DNA from: Nitrospirota bacterium
Lineage (GTDB): Bacteria > Nitrospirota > Nitrospiria > 2-01-FULL-66-17
Direction: 5' to 3'
DNA length: 64,000 bases
Assembly: GCA_040757335.1 (NCBI GenBank)
Contig: JBFLXB010000016.1
Coordinates: forward strand, 1 to 64,000
The translations under genes and the position numbers were made by a program. The notes under the pieces are model-generated. The model was not told the origin of the DNA, did not search any database, and worked only from the letters and a program-made list of their open reading frames with translations. Positions 51,376 through 60,089 of the stretch are shown one piece after another (position 1 is the first letter of the stretch; the number at the start of each line of letters is the position of its first letter).

Positions 51376-54300
51376 GTGATCAACCGCATCATCGCGTGGA
51401 GCGCCGGGAACCCGTTCCTGCTCGGGCTCGCGGCCATCGGGCTGTCGGTGTGGGGCGCCTGGGCCGTGGTCCACACCCCGGTGGACGCGTTGCCTGACTT
51501 GTCGGATGTCCAGGTCATCATCTACACCACCTGGGAGGGACGCAGCCCGAATCTGGTCGAAGATCAGATCACCTACCCGCTGGTGACCAGCATGCTCGGC
51601 GCCCCGCACGTGCGATCGGTGCGCGGGGTGTCGGATTTCGGATTTTCGTACGTCTACGTGATCTTCGAGGATCGGACCGATCTCTATTGGGCGCGCAGCC
51701 GCGTGCTGGAGTACCTCAGTAAGATCAGCGGGCGCTTGCCGGACGGCGTCACACCCATTCTGGGTCCCGACGCCACCGGCGTGGGATGGGTGTATCAGTA
51801 CGCGCTGGTCGACACGACGGGACGGCACGACCTAGCCGAGCTGCGCTCGTTTCAGGATTGGTTCCTCCGTTATCAACTCCAGGCGGTTCCGGGCGTGGCC
51901 GAGGTGGCGTCGGTGGGCGGGTTCGTCAAGCAGTACCAGATCGCGGTCGATCCCAACAAGTTGCTGGCGTACCGCATGCCGCTCTCCCGCGTGATCGAGG
52001 CGGTACGGATGAGCAACAACGACGTGGGCGGCCGCGCAATCGAGATGGCGGAACGCGAATACATGATTCGCGGCCGCGGGTATCTGCAATCGATCGACGA
52101 CTTGGCGCTGGTGGCGCTGGGCGCGGATCAATCCGGGACCCCGATCCTTCTGCGCGATGTGGCCGCGATCGCGCTCGGACCCGAGATGCGCCGCGGTGTC
52201 GTGGAACTCAACGGCGAAGGCGAGGTCGTGGGCGGCGTGGTGGTCATGCGCTACGGGGAGAACGCGCTCGCGGTGATCGATCGCGTCAAAGCCAAGCTGG
52301 CCCAACTCGCGCCGGCCTTTCCCGAGGGCGTCGAGGTCGCGACCACCTACGACCGGTCGGACCTGATCCAGCGCGCGATCGCCACCTTGCGCGAGAAGTT
52401 GCTGGAGGTCACGGTCGTCGTCAGCCTGGTCTGCCTCGTGTTCCTGTTCCACTTTCGATCAGCCTTGGTCGCCATTCTCACGCTGCCGCTCGCGCTTCTC
52501 CTCTCCTTTATCGCCATGCAGGCCCTGGGCCTGACCTCCAACATCATGTCGTTGGGCGGCATCGCCATCGCGGTGGGAGCCATGGTGGACGCCGCGATCG
52601 TGATGATCGAAAACGCTCACCGGCGACTGGAGCACGATGAGTTGGCCGCCACCGACGCACGGCGACGGCGAGAAATCATTATTGCAGCTGCCAAAGAAGT
52701 CGGGTGCCCGCTGTTCTTCTCGCTGTTGATCATCACCGTGTCGTTCTTGCCCGTGTTCACCTTGGAAGCGCAAGAGGGTCGGCTGTTCAAACCGCTGGCC
52801 TTCACCAAGACCTTTGCGATGTTCTTCGCGTCCATGCTCTCGATCACGCTCGTCCCGCTCTTGATGGTGGCCTGGATCCGAGGGCGCATCACGCCGGCCG
52901 CCAAGAACCCGGTGAACCGGGCGCTCGTCGCCGTGTACGCCCCCGTGGCGCGGCTGGCGCTGCGCCACGGAGCCGTGGTGGTGGTCATCGCGGTGGTGCT
53001 GGTCGCCGCCGCGGTTCCGATCTATCGCGCGCTGGGGTCCGAGTTCATGCCCCCCCTCAACGAGGGGACCATCCTCTATATGCCGACCGCGTTGCCCGGG
53101 ATTTCCATCACCAAAGCCACCCAGGTGCTCCAACAACAGGATGCGCTGTTGAAGACCATTCCCGAGGTCGAGACGGTGTTCGGCAAGATCGGTCGCGCCG
53201 ACACCGCGACCGATCCCGCGCCGCTGTCCATGGCCGAAACTACGATCACGCTCAAACCCGAATCGGAATGGCGTCCCGGGATGACGTGGGACGGCCTGAT
53301 CGCGGAGATGGACCGGTTGGTGCGCTTTCCCGGCATGCCGAATATCTGGTGGATGCCGATCCAGACCCGTACCGAGATGTTGGCTACCGGGGTGCGCAGT
53401 GCGGTGGGGGTCAAGATCTTGGGCCGCGATCTGGCCGAGATCGACCGGGTGGGCCAGGAAATCGAAGGGGCGCTGGCCGATCTGCCCGGCACGCGCAGCG
53501 CGTTTGCGGAGCGGGTGACCGGCGGCTACTACCTCGACATCGGAGTTGACCGGGGGCAGGCTGCGCGGTACGGCCTCACGGTCGGCGACGTCGAACACGT
53601 GATCGAGGCGGCCATCGGGGGCGTCAATGTGACGACCACGGTGGAGGGTCGCGAGCGGTACCCGGTCAACGTGCGATACCCCCGTGGGTTGCGGGAGGAC
53701 CCGGAGAGCCTCTCGCGCGTGCTGGTGCCGACGCCCAGCGGAGCCGCGGTGCCGCTGGGCCAGCTCGCCACCATCGAGGCCACGATGGGACCCTCGATGG
53801 TCCGCGATGAGAACGGTTCGCTGTCAGGGATCGTCTACGTGGACGTGGCGGGCCGCGACCTGGCGGGCTACGTGAAGGACGCCAAGCAACGAGTCGCCGA
53901 GCGGGTGACGCTCCCCACCGGCACCTCGCTGGTCTGGGCAGGTTCCTACGAATACCTGTTGCGGGCGCAAGACCGGATGAAGATCGTGGTCCCGGTCACG
54001 CTGCTGCTCGTCTTCGTGTTGCTGTACCTGAACTTTCGGTCGGTGGCGCAAACCCTGATCGTCCTGCTCTCGATCCCGTTTGCGGTGGTGGGCAGCGTGT
54101 TGTTGCTGGGCCTGCTCCACTACAACCTCAGCGTCGCGGTGTGGGTGGGAATCATTGCGCTGGCCGGCGTGGCCGCAGAGACGGGGGTGGTCATGCTCAT
54201 CTACCTGGACGAGGCCTACCAGCGGTGGCGACGCGAAGGGAGGCTACGCAGCCGAACCGATCTGCTCGAGAGCGTGATCGAAGGCGCGGTGCTGCGCGTG

Positions 54301-54591
54301 CGGCCGGTGGTGATGACGGTGTCGGCCATTGTGTTCGGGCTCGTGCCGATCATGTGGAGCCACGGAGCAGGCGCGGACGTGATGAAACGCATCGCCGCAC
54401 CCATGATCGGCGGCATGGTCACGTCCACGCTCCTGACGTTGATTGTGATCCCGGTGATCTATTTGTGGTGGAGGGGCCGGTCCCTGGAGGGATCTGCTCC
54501 GCGATTGCAGAACGGTGAAGGGTTGGATGCGTGGGATCGGAAGCTCGCTGAAGGGGGAAGAGGGCGGGAGCCGGTGAACCAACCGGGGTGA
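51376..54591 (+). CDS. cusA: CusA-like heavy-metal RND efflux pump
   Basis: The 1071-residue HME-RND transporter has the usual 12-helix layout with two large periplasmic loops. Three Met residues occupy the places of the E. coli CusA metal site: ILYMPTALPG (near 569), APLSMAETT (near 618) and TEMLATG (near 667). This supports Cu(I)/Ag(I) rather than Zn/Co. Helix 4 carries the GAMVDAAIVMIENAHRR proton-relay segment. The start is GTG, one base after the adaptor stop. Confidence 0.95.
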   Translation: MINRIIAWSAGNPFLLGLAAIGLSVWGAWAVVHTPVDALPDLSDVQVIIYTTWEGRSPNLVEDQITYPLVTSMLGAPHVRSVRGVSDFGFSYVYVIFEDRTDLYWARSRVLEYLSKISGRLPDGVTPILGPDATGVGWVYQYALVDTTGRHDLAELRSFQDWFLRYQLQAVPGVAEVASVGGFVKQYQIAVDPNKLLAYRMPLSRVIEAVRMSNNDVGGRAIEMAEREYMIRGRGYLQSIDDLALVALGADQSGTPILLRDVAAIALGPEMRRGVVELNGEGEVVGGVVVMRYGENALAVIDRVKAKLAQLAPAFPEGVEVATTYDRSDLIQRAIATLREKLLEVTVVVSLVCLVFLFHFRSALVAILTLPLALLLSFIAMQALGLTSNIMSLGGIAIAVGAMVDAAIVMIENAHRRLEHDELAATDARRRREIIIAAAKEVGCPLFFSLLIITVSFLPVFTLEAQEGRLFKPLAFTKTFAMFFASMLSITLVPLLMVAWIRGRITPAAKNPVNRALVAVYAPVARLALRHGAVVVVIAVVLVAAAVPIYRALGSEFMPPLNEGTILYMPTALPGISITKATQVLQQQDALLKTIPEVETVFGKIGRADTATDPAPLSMAETTITLKPESEWRPGMTWDGLIAEMDRLVRFPGMPNIWWMPIQTRTEMLATGVRSAVGVKILGRDLAEIDRVGQEIEGALADLPGTRSAFAERVTGGYYLDIGVDRGQAARYGLTVGDVEHVIEAAIGGVNVTTTVEGRERYPVNVRYPRGLREDPESLSRVLVPTPSGAAVPLGQLATIEATMGPSMVRDENGSLSGIVYVDVAGRDLAGYVKDAKQRVAERVTLPTGTSLVWAGSYEYLLRAQDRMKIVVPVTLLLVFVLLYLNFRSVAQTLIVLLSIPFAVVGSVLLLGLLHYNLSVAVWVGIIALAGVAAETGVVMLIYLDEAYQRWRREGRLRSRTDLLESVIEGAVLRVRPVVMTVSAIVFGLVPIMWSHGAGADVMKRIAAPMIGGMVTSTLLTLIVIPVIYLWWRGRSLEGSAPRLQNGEGLDAWDRKLAEGGRGREPVNQPG

Positions 54592-54630
54592 CACGCGGGT
54601 CCCGTCGTTTTAGCTGCAAAGGAGAAGGCC

Positions 54631-54951
54631 ATGAAGCGACAGAGTTTTCTCACAGTGGCGATGGCGGGAGTGTTCATCGCGGTTGCGGTGAGCGGGTACG
54701 CAATGGACGCCGAGTACGTAAAAAAGGCGGCCGACACCAATCCGTTCTACGTCGGAGAAGGGCGGAGCGCCGCAGTCTCGTATGCGGGGGGAGAAGCCCC
54801 GCACATCGAGAAGCCGTGGGACAAAGGGGCCGTGGGCTACCACCCCCACAGAGAGGGATTGAGCGTCACGGTCTCGTATGCAGGGGGAGAAGCCCCACAC
54901 ATCGAGAAGCCGTGGGACAAAGGGGCCGTGGGCCACCACCGCCACAAATAG
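54631..54951 (+). CDS. Small secreted protein with two tandem His-containing repeats
   Basis: The 106-residue product starts MKRQSFLTVAMAGVFIAVAV, with a signal peptide ending near SGYA. The mature region has two near-identical repeats of about 38 residues, each with VSYAGGEAPHIEKPWDKGA and a His-rich end (GYHPHRE, GHHRHK). The DNA repeats match closely (about 54775-54840 and 54872-54945), so the duplication is recent. It directly follows cusA. A periplasmic metal-binding role is plausible but inferred from context. Confidence 0.75.
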   Translation: MKRQSFLTVAMAGVFIAVAVSGYAMDAEYVKKAADTNPFYVGEGRSAAVSYAGGEAPHIEKPWDKGAVGYHPHREGLSVTVSYAGGEAPHIEKPWDKGAVGHHRHK

Positions 54952-55018
54952 ATCCGTTAGTCTGGACAGTCGAACGTACGCGGGTCGCGCCTAAGGCCCG
55001 CGGTCTGTCTTCGCTGGG

Positions 55019-57700
55019 TCAGTGGCCGAGTTGTTGAAGGAGCTTGGCCACCAGCGCGGTCCAGCCGGTTTGGTGGCTCGCGCCCAGGCCGGCGCCGTCG
55101 TCCCCGTGGAAGTACTCGTAAAACAGCACGAGGTCGCGCCAGTGGGGGTCGTGCTGAAACGTGGGGTTGTCTCCGTACACGGGGCGACGGCCGTCGGCGC
55201 CTCGCAAGAAGATCCGCGTGAGCCGCCGGGAGAGCTCCTCCCCGACCTCCCGCAGCGTCATTAACTTCCCGGAGCCCGAGGGGCACTCGACCGTGTACCC
55301 GTCGCCCAGAAAGTAGTGGAACTTCTGGAGCGACTCGATGAGCAGGAAGTTGACGGGGAACCAGACCGGGCCCCGCCAGTTCGAGTTGCCGCCGAACAGG
55401 CCGGAACGCGACTCGGCGGGCTCGTACGCGACGCGGTGTTCGGTCCCGTCGCACACCAGGGTGTAGGGACGGTCGCGATGGCACGCCGACAACGAGCGCA
55501 CGCCGTAGGGCGAGAGAAATTCGCGTTCATCCAGCATGGTGCGCAGCACCGAGCCCAGGCGGTCCCGGTTGACCAGGGACAGGAAGCGGTGCACGTGTTC
55601 GTCGCCCACCGTGCGCGTTTCCACGTGGTTCGCCAGCTCGGGCCGGTGTTCGATGAACCATTGCAGGCGGCGCTTGAACCCGGGCACGCGGTCCACCGTG
55701 TCGGAGTCGAGCGTCTCCACCGCGAAGAGCGGGATCAAGCCGACCATGGAACGGACCTTCAGCGGGAACGGCTTGCGGTCGGGTTGTTGGAGCACGTCGT
55801 AATAGAACCGGTCCTCCGGGTCCCAGAGCCCGACGCCGGCCCCGCCGAGGTCGTTCATGGCCCGGCAGATGTACACGAAGTGTTCGAAGAACTTGGTGGC
55901 TACGTCTTCGTAGGCCGGATTCTCCCGGGAGAGCTCCAGCGCGATGACCAGCATGTTCAGGCAATACATGCCCATCCAGCTCGTGGCGTCCGACTGCTCG
56001 ATGTGCCCGCCTCCCGGGAACGACACGCTGCGGTCGAACACGCCGATGTTGTCCAACCCCAAGAACCCGCCCTGGAACACGTTGCGGCCAGCCGCGTCTT
56101 TGCGATTGACCCACCACGTGAAATTGAGCAGGAGTTTATGAAAGACGCGTTCCAGAAAGCGGCGATCCGCCCGGCCCCAGTGCTTTTTCTCGATCTTGTA
56201 GACCCGCCAGGCGGCCCACGCGTGGACCGGGGGGTTGACGTCCCCTAAGGCGCCCTCGTAGGCCGGCAACTGCCCGTTGGGATGCATGTACCACTCGCGC
56301 AGAAACAGCAGGAGCTGGTCCTTGGCGAATTGCGGGTCCACGAGCGCGAGCGGGATGCAGTGGAACGCGAGGTCCCACGCCGCGTACCACGGGTATTCCC
56401 ACTTGTCCGGCATGGAGATCACGTCCGCGTTGTGCAGGTGCATCCATTCGTGGTTGCGGCCGGACAGGCGCTCGGCCGGCGGATCCGGTCCGGCCGGATC
56501 GCCCCGGAGCCAGCGGCTGATGTCATAGTGGTAGAACTGTTTGCTCCACAACAGTCCTGCGAACGCCTGGCGCATCACGCTGCCGGCGTCCGCGGTGGCG
56601 TTGCCGGGGATGACCTCGGCGTAAAATTCATCGGCCTCCTTTCGACGCGTCTGCATGGTCTGGTCGAAGTTCGGCCCGAAGAGCGGCGCTCCGCCGTCGG
56701 GGTCTTGATCGGTCAGCCGAAGCCGGACCGTGGCGGACGCACCCGGTCCGAGCGCGAACGCATAGTGCGCCGAGGCCTTGGTCCCGACCGGACGCGGGTT
56801 GACCGCGTCGCCACGGCCCTGCACGATCGCGTCGTTGATACCGTCCTTCACGTAGAGCGAAAGATTCTCCACGCCGAACAGCCGGCGGTGGTTGGTGTTG
56901 TTCTCGGTGAACAACAGGTCGGGTTGGCCGTCGCACGCGAGCCACCGCCGACCGTAGTAGTGATGCTGAAGCGCAATGACGCGTGCGTTGGGCGGGCCGC
57001 CGACCCTGCGGAGGGCCGGGATCCTCGCGTCGAGCCCCCAGGCCCAGGTGTTGCGAAACCAGACGGTCGGCAAGAGGCGAAGCGGCGCGGCCTCGGGTCC
57101 GCGATTGACCACCGAGATCCGGATCAACACATCGTCGGGCGCGGCCTTGGCGTACTCGACGAAGACATCGAAGTACCGGTTCCCGTCGAACACGCCGGTC
57201 TCCAGCAATTCAAACTCGGGGTGGGTCCGCCCGCGGCGCTGATTCTCCGCCACCAAGCGGTCGTAGGGAAAAGCCGCCTGCGGGTACTTGTACAGCGTCC
57301 GCACGTAGGAGTGGGTCGGCGTCGAATCCAGATAGAAATAGTATTCCTTGACGTCTTCGCCGTGGTTGCCTTCGTGGCCGCTCAGACCAAAGAGCCGTTC
57401 CTTCAGGATGGGGTCGCGTTCGTTCCAGAGCGCCAGGGCGAAACAGATGTACTGGTGGCGGTCGCAGAAGCCGGCCAAACCGTCCTCGGTCCATCGAAAG
57501 GCGCGAGAGCGCGCGTGATCGTGCGGAAGATGCTCCCAGAACGATCCGTGGGGGCTGTAGTCCTCCCGCACCGTGCCCCAGGCGCGCTCCGCCAGATACG
57601 GCCCCCAGCGTTTCCAACTGGTCTTGCGGGCGGCATCGTCCGCCAGACGCCGAGCTTCGGCGCCGCGCGGGCCGTGGTCAGTCGTACGCGAGGCGCTCAT
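55019..57700 (-). CDS. GH63-like glucosidase (MGH1-type glycoside hydrolase)
   Basis: The 893-residue enzyme matches bacterial GH63 glucosidase-like proteins: [48 protein letters not shown] and [14 protein letters not shown] in the (alpha/alpha)6 catalytic domain. No signal peptide is present, so it acts in the cytoplasm, perhaps on glucosylglycerate or trehalose-type sugars. The start at 57700 is chosen by the family-like N-terminus [10 protein letters not shown]; the upstream frame runs into the glycosylase gene. It overlaps that gene by 23 bp. Confidence 0.88.
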   Translation of the reverse strand: MSASRTTDHGPRGAEARRLADDAARKTSWKRWGPYLAERAWGTVREDYSPHGSFWEHLPHDHARSRAFRWTEDGLAGFCDRHQYICFALALWNERDPILKERLFGLSGHEGNHGEDVKEYYFYLDSTPTHSYVRTLYKYPQAAFPYDRLVAENQRRGRTHPEFELLETGVFDGNRYFDVFVEYAKAAPDDVLIRISVVNRGPEAAPLRLLPTVWFRNTWAWGLDARIPALRRVGGPPNARVIALQHHYYGRRWLACDGQPDLLFTENNTNHRRLFGVENLSLYVKDGINDAIVQGRGDAVNPRPVGTKASAHYAFALGPGASATVRLRLTDQDPDGGAPLFGPNFDQTMQTRRKEADEFYAEVIPGNATADAGSVMRQAFAGLLWSKQFYHYDISRWLRGDPAGPDPPAERLSGRNHEWMHLHNADVISMPDKWEYPWYAAWDLAFHCIPLALVDPQFAKDQLLLFLREWYMHPNGQLPAYEGALGDVNPPVHAWAAWRVYKIEKKHWGRADRRFLERVFHKLLLNFTWWVNRKDAAGRNVFQGGFLGLDNIGVFDRSVSFPGGGHIEQSDATSWMGMYCLNMLVIALELSRENPAYEDVATKFFEHFVYICRAMNDLGGAGVGLWDPEDRFYYDVLQQPDRKPFPLKVRSMVGLIPLFAVETLDSDTVDRVPGFKRRLQWFIEHRPELANHVETRTVGDEHVHRFLSLVNRDRLGSVLRTMLDEREFLSPYGVRSLSACHRDRPYTLVCDGTEHRVAYEPAESRSGLFGGNSNWRGPVWFPVNFLLIESLQKFHYFLGDGYTVECPSGSGKLMTLREVGEELSRRLTRIFLRGADGRRPVYGDNPTFQHDPHWRDLVLFYEYFHGDDGAGLGASHQTGWTALVAKLLQQLGH

Positions 57701-58427
57701 CGCGAGGACCCGTGGGCGGCGCGTCGCCGGCCCGGGCGCGGTCCGCGCGGCGCCGATCGAGCACGCGGCGCGCGGACAGGAACACGCTGGAGAGCATCGG
57801 ACGCGTGAGCCTGCCGGTTTGGGTGTTCTGGCGACTGGGGTGGTAGGACGCGATGAGCGTGACGCCGTCGGCCAGCGCGTAGGCGGCCCCGTGGCCAAAG
57901 GCGGGTCGCGGCTTCGGCGCTTCGAGCCCGGTCTCCGACCGCGCACCCAGGTACGCGTCGAACGCGAACTTCCCCAGCGCCACCACCACCGTCACGCGCC
58001 GCAGCAGCCCCAGCTCGCGGATCAGGTATTGACGGCAGGTCGCGAACTCCTTGGGGGTGGGCTTGTTCTCGGGCGGCGCGCAACGCACCGCTGCGGTGAT
58101 ATACGCGTCCTGCAAGCGCAGTCCGTCGTCACGGGATCGGGAGGTCGGCTGGTTGGCAAACCCCGCCCCGTGCAGCGCCCGCGCGAGCCAGTCGCCGCTG
58201 GAATCACCCGTGAACATGCGGCCGGTGCGGTTGCCCCCGTGCGCGGCCGGCGCCAACCCGATGATCAAAAGCCGCGCATCGGCCTCGCCGAAGCCCGGCA
58301 GCGGCCGGCCCCAATACTCGTCGTTGCAGAATTGGCGACGTTTCTCGCGCGCCACGCGCTCGCGGTGCGCCACGAGCCGGGGACACGCGGTGCAGCCGAT
58401 GATGTCCCGTCGCAGAACGGTCCACAT
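57678..58427 (-). CDS. Family 5 uracil-DNA glycosylase (UDGb)
   Basis: The 249-residue protein has the UDGb motif [20 protein letters not shown] and motif B YHPSRQN. Cys residues in [15 protein letters not shown] and FATCRQ fit the [4Fe-4S] cluster of families 4 and 5. The absence of the Asp/Asn of family 4 motif A and the GRMFTGD wording favour family 5, which removes uracil and other deaminated bases. Start at 58427. Confidence 0.92.
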   Translation of the reverse strand: MWTVLRRDIIGCTACPRLVAHRERVAREKRRQFCNDEYWGRPLPGFGEADARLLIIGLAPAAHGGNRTGRMFTGDSSGDWLARALHGAGFANQPTSRSRDDGLRLQDAYITAAVRCAPPENKPTPKEFATCRQYLIRELGLLRRVTVVVALGKFAFDAYLGARSETGLEAPKPRPAFGHGAAYALADGVTLIASYHPSRQNTQTGRLTRPMLSSVFLSARRVLDRRRADRARAGDAPPTGPRDERLAYD

Positions 58428-58496
58428 GGGAGCGGATTGTAACGCGCCGGATAATGTATCGTCTAGAAGTCTGGCTGCGTATGCGTGTGTGGCCCC

Positions 58497-58528
58497 TTGA
58501 CTCTGGACCTAGGTCCAGGGTGTATAGT
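58497..58528 (+). promoter_or_regulatory. MerR-type promoter-operator of merR
   Basis: TTGACT (58497-58502) and TATAGT (58523-58528) are separated by a 20-bp spacer, the elongated spacing of MerR-controlled promoters. The spacer holds a perfect 16-bp palindrome, ctggacctaggtccag, at 58503-58518. The merR ATG is only 8 bases after the -10, so the message is probably leaderless. Confidence 0.85.
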
Positions 58529-58535
58529 GCGCTCG

Positions 58536-58961
58536 ATGAAACCTTCGACCATTGGGTGGCTCGCCAGAGAGGCGGGTGTCCGGGTGGACACGGTTCGCTA
58601 TTACGAGCGCCGGGGCTTGATCCCGCCGCCCTCTCGGCGCGACTCGGGCTATCGGGAGTATACCGACGACGACCTCGCGCGGGTCCGGTTCATCCGGCGG
58701 GCCAAGGACCTGGGGTTTTCGCTGGCGGAGATTGCCGAGCTGTTGAATCTGCGGGTCGACCGCCGGAAGACCTGCGCGGACGTCAAGCGCGAAGCGGAGC
58801 GGAAGATGGCCGAGATCGATCAACGAATCGCCGAACTCGCGCGAATGCGCGGCGCCCTGAAGGGTCTGGCTGCAGCCTGTCGGGGACAGGGCCCCACGAA
58901 CGAGTGCCCGATCCTCGACAACTTTGACCAAGCGCCTGGTAACCGGGGAAGGAGGCGGTGA
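58536..58961 (+). CDS. merR: MerR-family mercury-responsive regulator
   Basis: The 141-residue protein has a MerR helix-turn-helix (GWLAREAGVRVDTVRYYERRG) and a dimerisation helix. Three Cys at residues 80, 115 and 124 keep the exact 35- and 9-residue spacing of Tn501 MerR C82, C117 and C126, the Hg(II) ligands. It should repress and, on Hg(II) binding, activate its own promoter by untwisting the 20-bp spacer. The earlier Met is upstream of the promoter -10 and is rejected. Confidence 0.9.
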   Translation: MKPSTIGWLAREAGVRVDTVRYYERRGLIPPPSRRDSGYREYTDDDLARVRFIRRAKDLGFSLAEIAELLNLRVDRRKTCADVKREAERKMAEIDQRIAELARMRGALKGLAAACRGQGPTNECPILDNFDQAPGNRGRRR

Positions 58962-58997
58962 AGCAGAGGGCAAGAGAGGACAGAGCGAACGGCAAGA

Positions 58998-59180
58998 GCG
59001 TCTCGCAGTGCTTCGCCACCTGGTAGGAGGGGGCGATTGGCATCCGTGCCGTCGGCACGGCGCAGGTTCTCGGCGCGGGAAAGCGCGCCTACGTTCCTTC
59101 GGCACCTGTAAGGAAACGCGCATTGTATTCCGCGCCGCTAGGCGCGGTGCAGGTTGCGCCACGCAAGCGAGGAAGGGAGG
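58998..59180 (+). repeat. Shared leader element, copy A (merR to thioredoxin-like gene)
   Basis: The element starts gcgtctcgcagtgcttcgcc and matches copy B (45211-45332) through cgcgcctacgtt (about 59095). It then carries an extra segment with a second hairpin (ccgcgcc, gcta, ggcgcgg at 59130-59147) before the shared end gcaagcgagg next to the ribosome-binding site of the thioredoxin-like gene. Confidence 0.85.
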
Positions 59181-59185
59181 GTGAC

Positions 59186-59455
59186 ATGTCTACACAACGA
59201 CGAGTGGAAGTGTTCAGCGCGGGGTGCACGGTCTGTGACGAGACCATCGCCATGGTCCAACGCCTGGCGTGTCCGTCGTGCGCCGTGGAGGTCGTCTCGA
59301 CGCGCGACGCAGCCGGAGCGGACCGCGCCCGCCGGTACGGCGTCACGCGCGTGCCCGCGGTGGCGGTTGACGGCCGCCTACTCGCGTGCTGCGCGCAAGG
59401 CGGTCCCACGGAAGCCACGCTGCGAGAGGCCGGTATCGGCCGTCCCCTGGCGTAA
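59186..59455 (+). CDS. Thioredoxin/glutaredoxin-like protein of the mer locus
   Basis: The 89-residue protein has a thioredoxin-like fold with an N-terminal SAGCTVCD CxxC, a second LACPSC pair and the cis-Pro loop RVPAVAVDG. Similar proteins accompany MerT/MerF genes and may transfer or reduce metal-bound thiols. The start MSTQRRVEVF follows a GGGAGGG site and the repeated leader. Confidence 0.8.
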   Translation: MSTQRRVEVFSAGCTVCDETIAMVQRLACPSCAVEVVSTRDAAGADRARRYGVTRVPAVAVDGRLLACCAQGGPTEATLREAGIGRPLA

Positions 59456-59509
59456 CGTGCAGGTCCCTCGGCGAATGGGCAGGCGTCTGGCCGGACCAGC
59501 GGTTTGACC

Positions 59510-59764
59510 ATGGCGGCCGCGTCTTCACGGTTGCTGAAAACCGGGGCGGTCGGCTCGACCATCGCGGCGGTCTGTTGCTTCACGCCGATCCTGGTCGTGC
59601 TGCTGGGCGCGCTGGGCCTGGGCGCGATCGCCGGCTATCTCGACTATGTGTTGCTTCCCGTCCTGGGGCTGTGCCTCGCGATCCTGGCGTACGGCCTGTA
59701 CCTGCGCCGGAGGGAGCGGGCGGCCTGCTGTCCTCCGCAGGCCAACCACCGAGAGCCGCGATGA
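59510..59764 (+). CDS. merF: MerF-like mercuric ion transporter
   Basis: The 84-residue protein has two transmembrane helices. The first carries the vicinal Cys pair in AVCCFTPILVVLLGALGLGA and the C-terminus has a second pair in RAACCPP, exactly the MerF layout. YLDYVLLPVLGLCLAILAYGL is the second helix. It takes Hg(II) from a periplasmic or exterior ligand to a cytoplasmic thiol protein. It starts 54 bp after the thioredoxin-like gene. Confidence 0.9.
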   Translation: MAAASSRLLKTGAVGSTIAAVCCFTPILVVLLGALGLGAIAGYLDYVLLPVLGLCLAILAYGLYLRRRERAACCPPQANHREPR

Positions 59765-59849
59765 GATCTCAAATCGCGGGGCCCGACGTCTTGCATGACG
59801 TCGTGGGATTGACTATAGTTTCACGCCGCATCGCGCGGATCGTCCGATC

Positions 59850-60056
59850 GTGAGAGCCTTCATCAAAGTGCCGGGTCTGACCGAGGACCGGGCCGCTGAC
59901 TTGGCGCGGGCGCTGGCTGCCGTGGAGGGCGTGGTGGATGCCGAGGTCTTCGCCGAGGACGAGGTGGCGTCCGTCCTATACGATGTCCGCGCGGATGTCT
60001 CGACCCTGATGGCGGTGATCAAGCAAGCCGGGTATGACGACGCACAGCCCTTATAA
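59850..60056 (+). CDS. HMA-like domain protein without metal-binding cysteines
   Basis: The 68-residue product has the heavy-metal-associated ferredoxin-like pattern (VPGLTEDRAADLARALAAVEGVVDAEVF, VLYDVRADVSTLMAVIKQAGYD). Where HMA domains have GMTCxxC it reads PGLTEDRA, so no Cys is present. It resembles MerP in place and fold but cannot bind Hg(II) through thiols. The start is GTG. Confidence 0.75.
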   Translation: MRAFIKVPGLTEDRAADLARALAAVEGVVDAEVFAEDEVASVLYDVRADVSTLMAVIKQAGYDDAQPL

Positions 60057-60089
60057 GTCCGTGGCTCCGGAGTCCCAGGCGGGGGGAGC

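Noticed and set aside
56282-57808. 508-residue plus-strand frame opposite the GH63-like gene
   Set aside because: Antisense shadow; the glucosidase motifs are all on the minus strand.
58998-59180. Integron attC site
   Set aside because: The repeated leader has hairpins but lacks the GTTRRRY/RYYYAAC core sites, and no integrase or cassette array is nearby.
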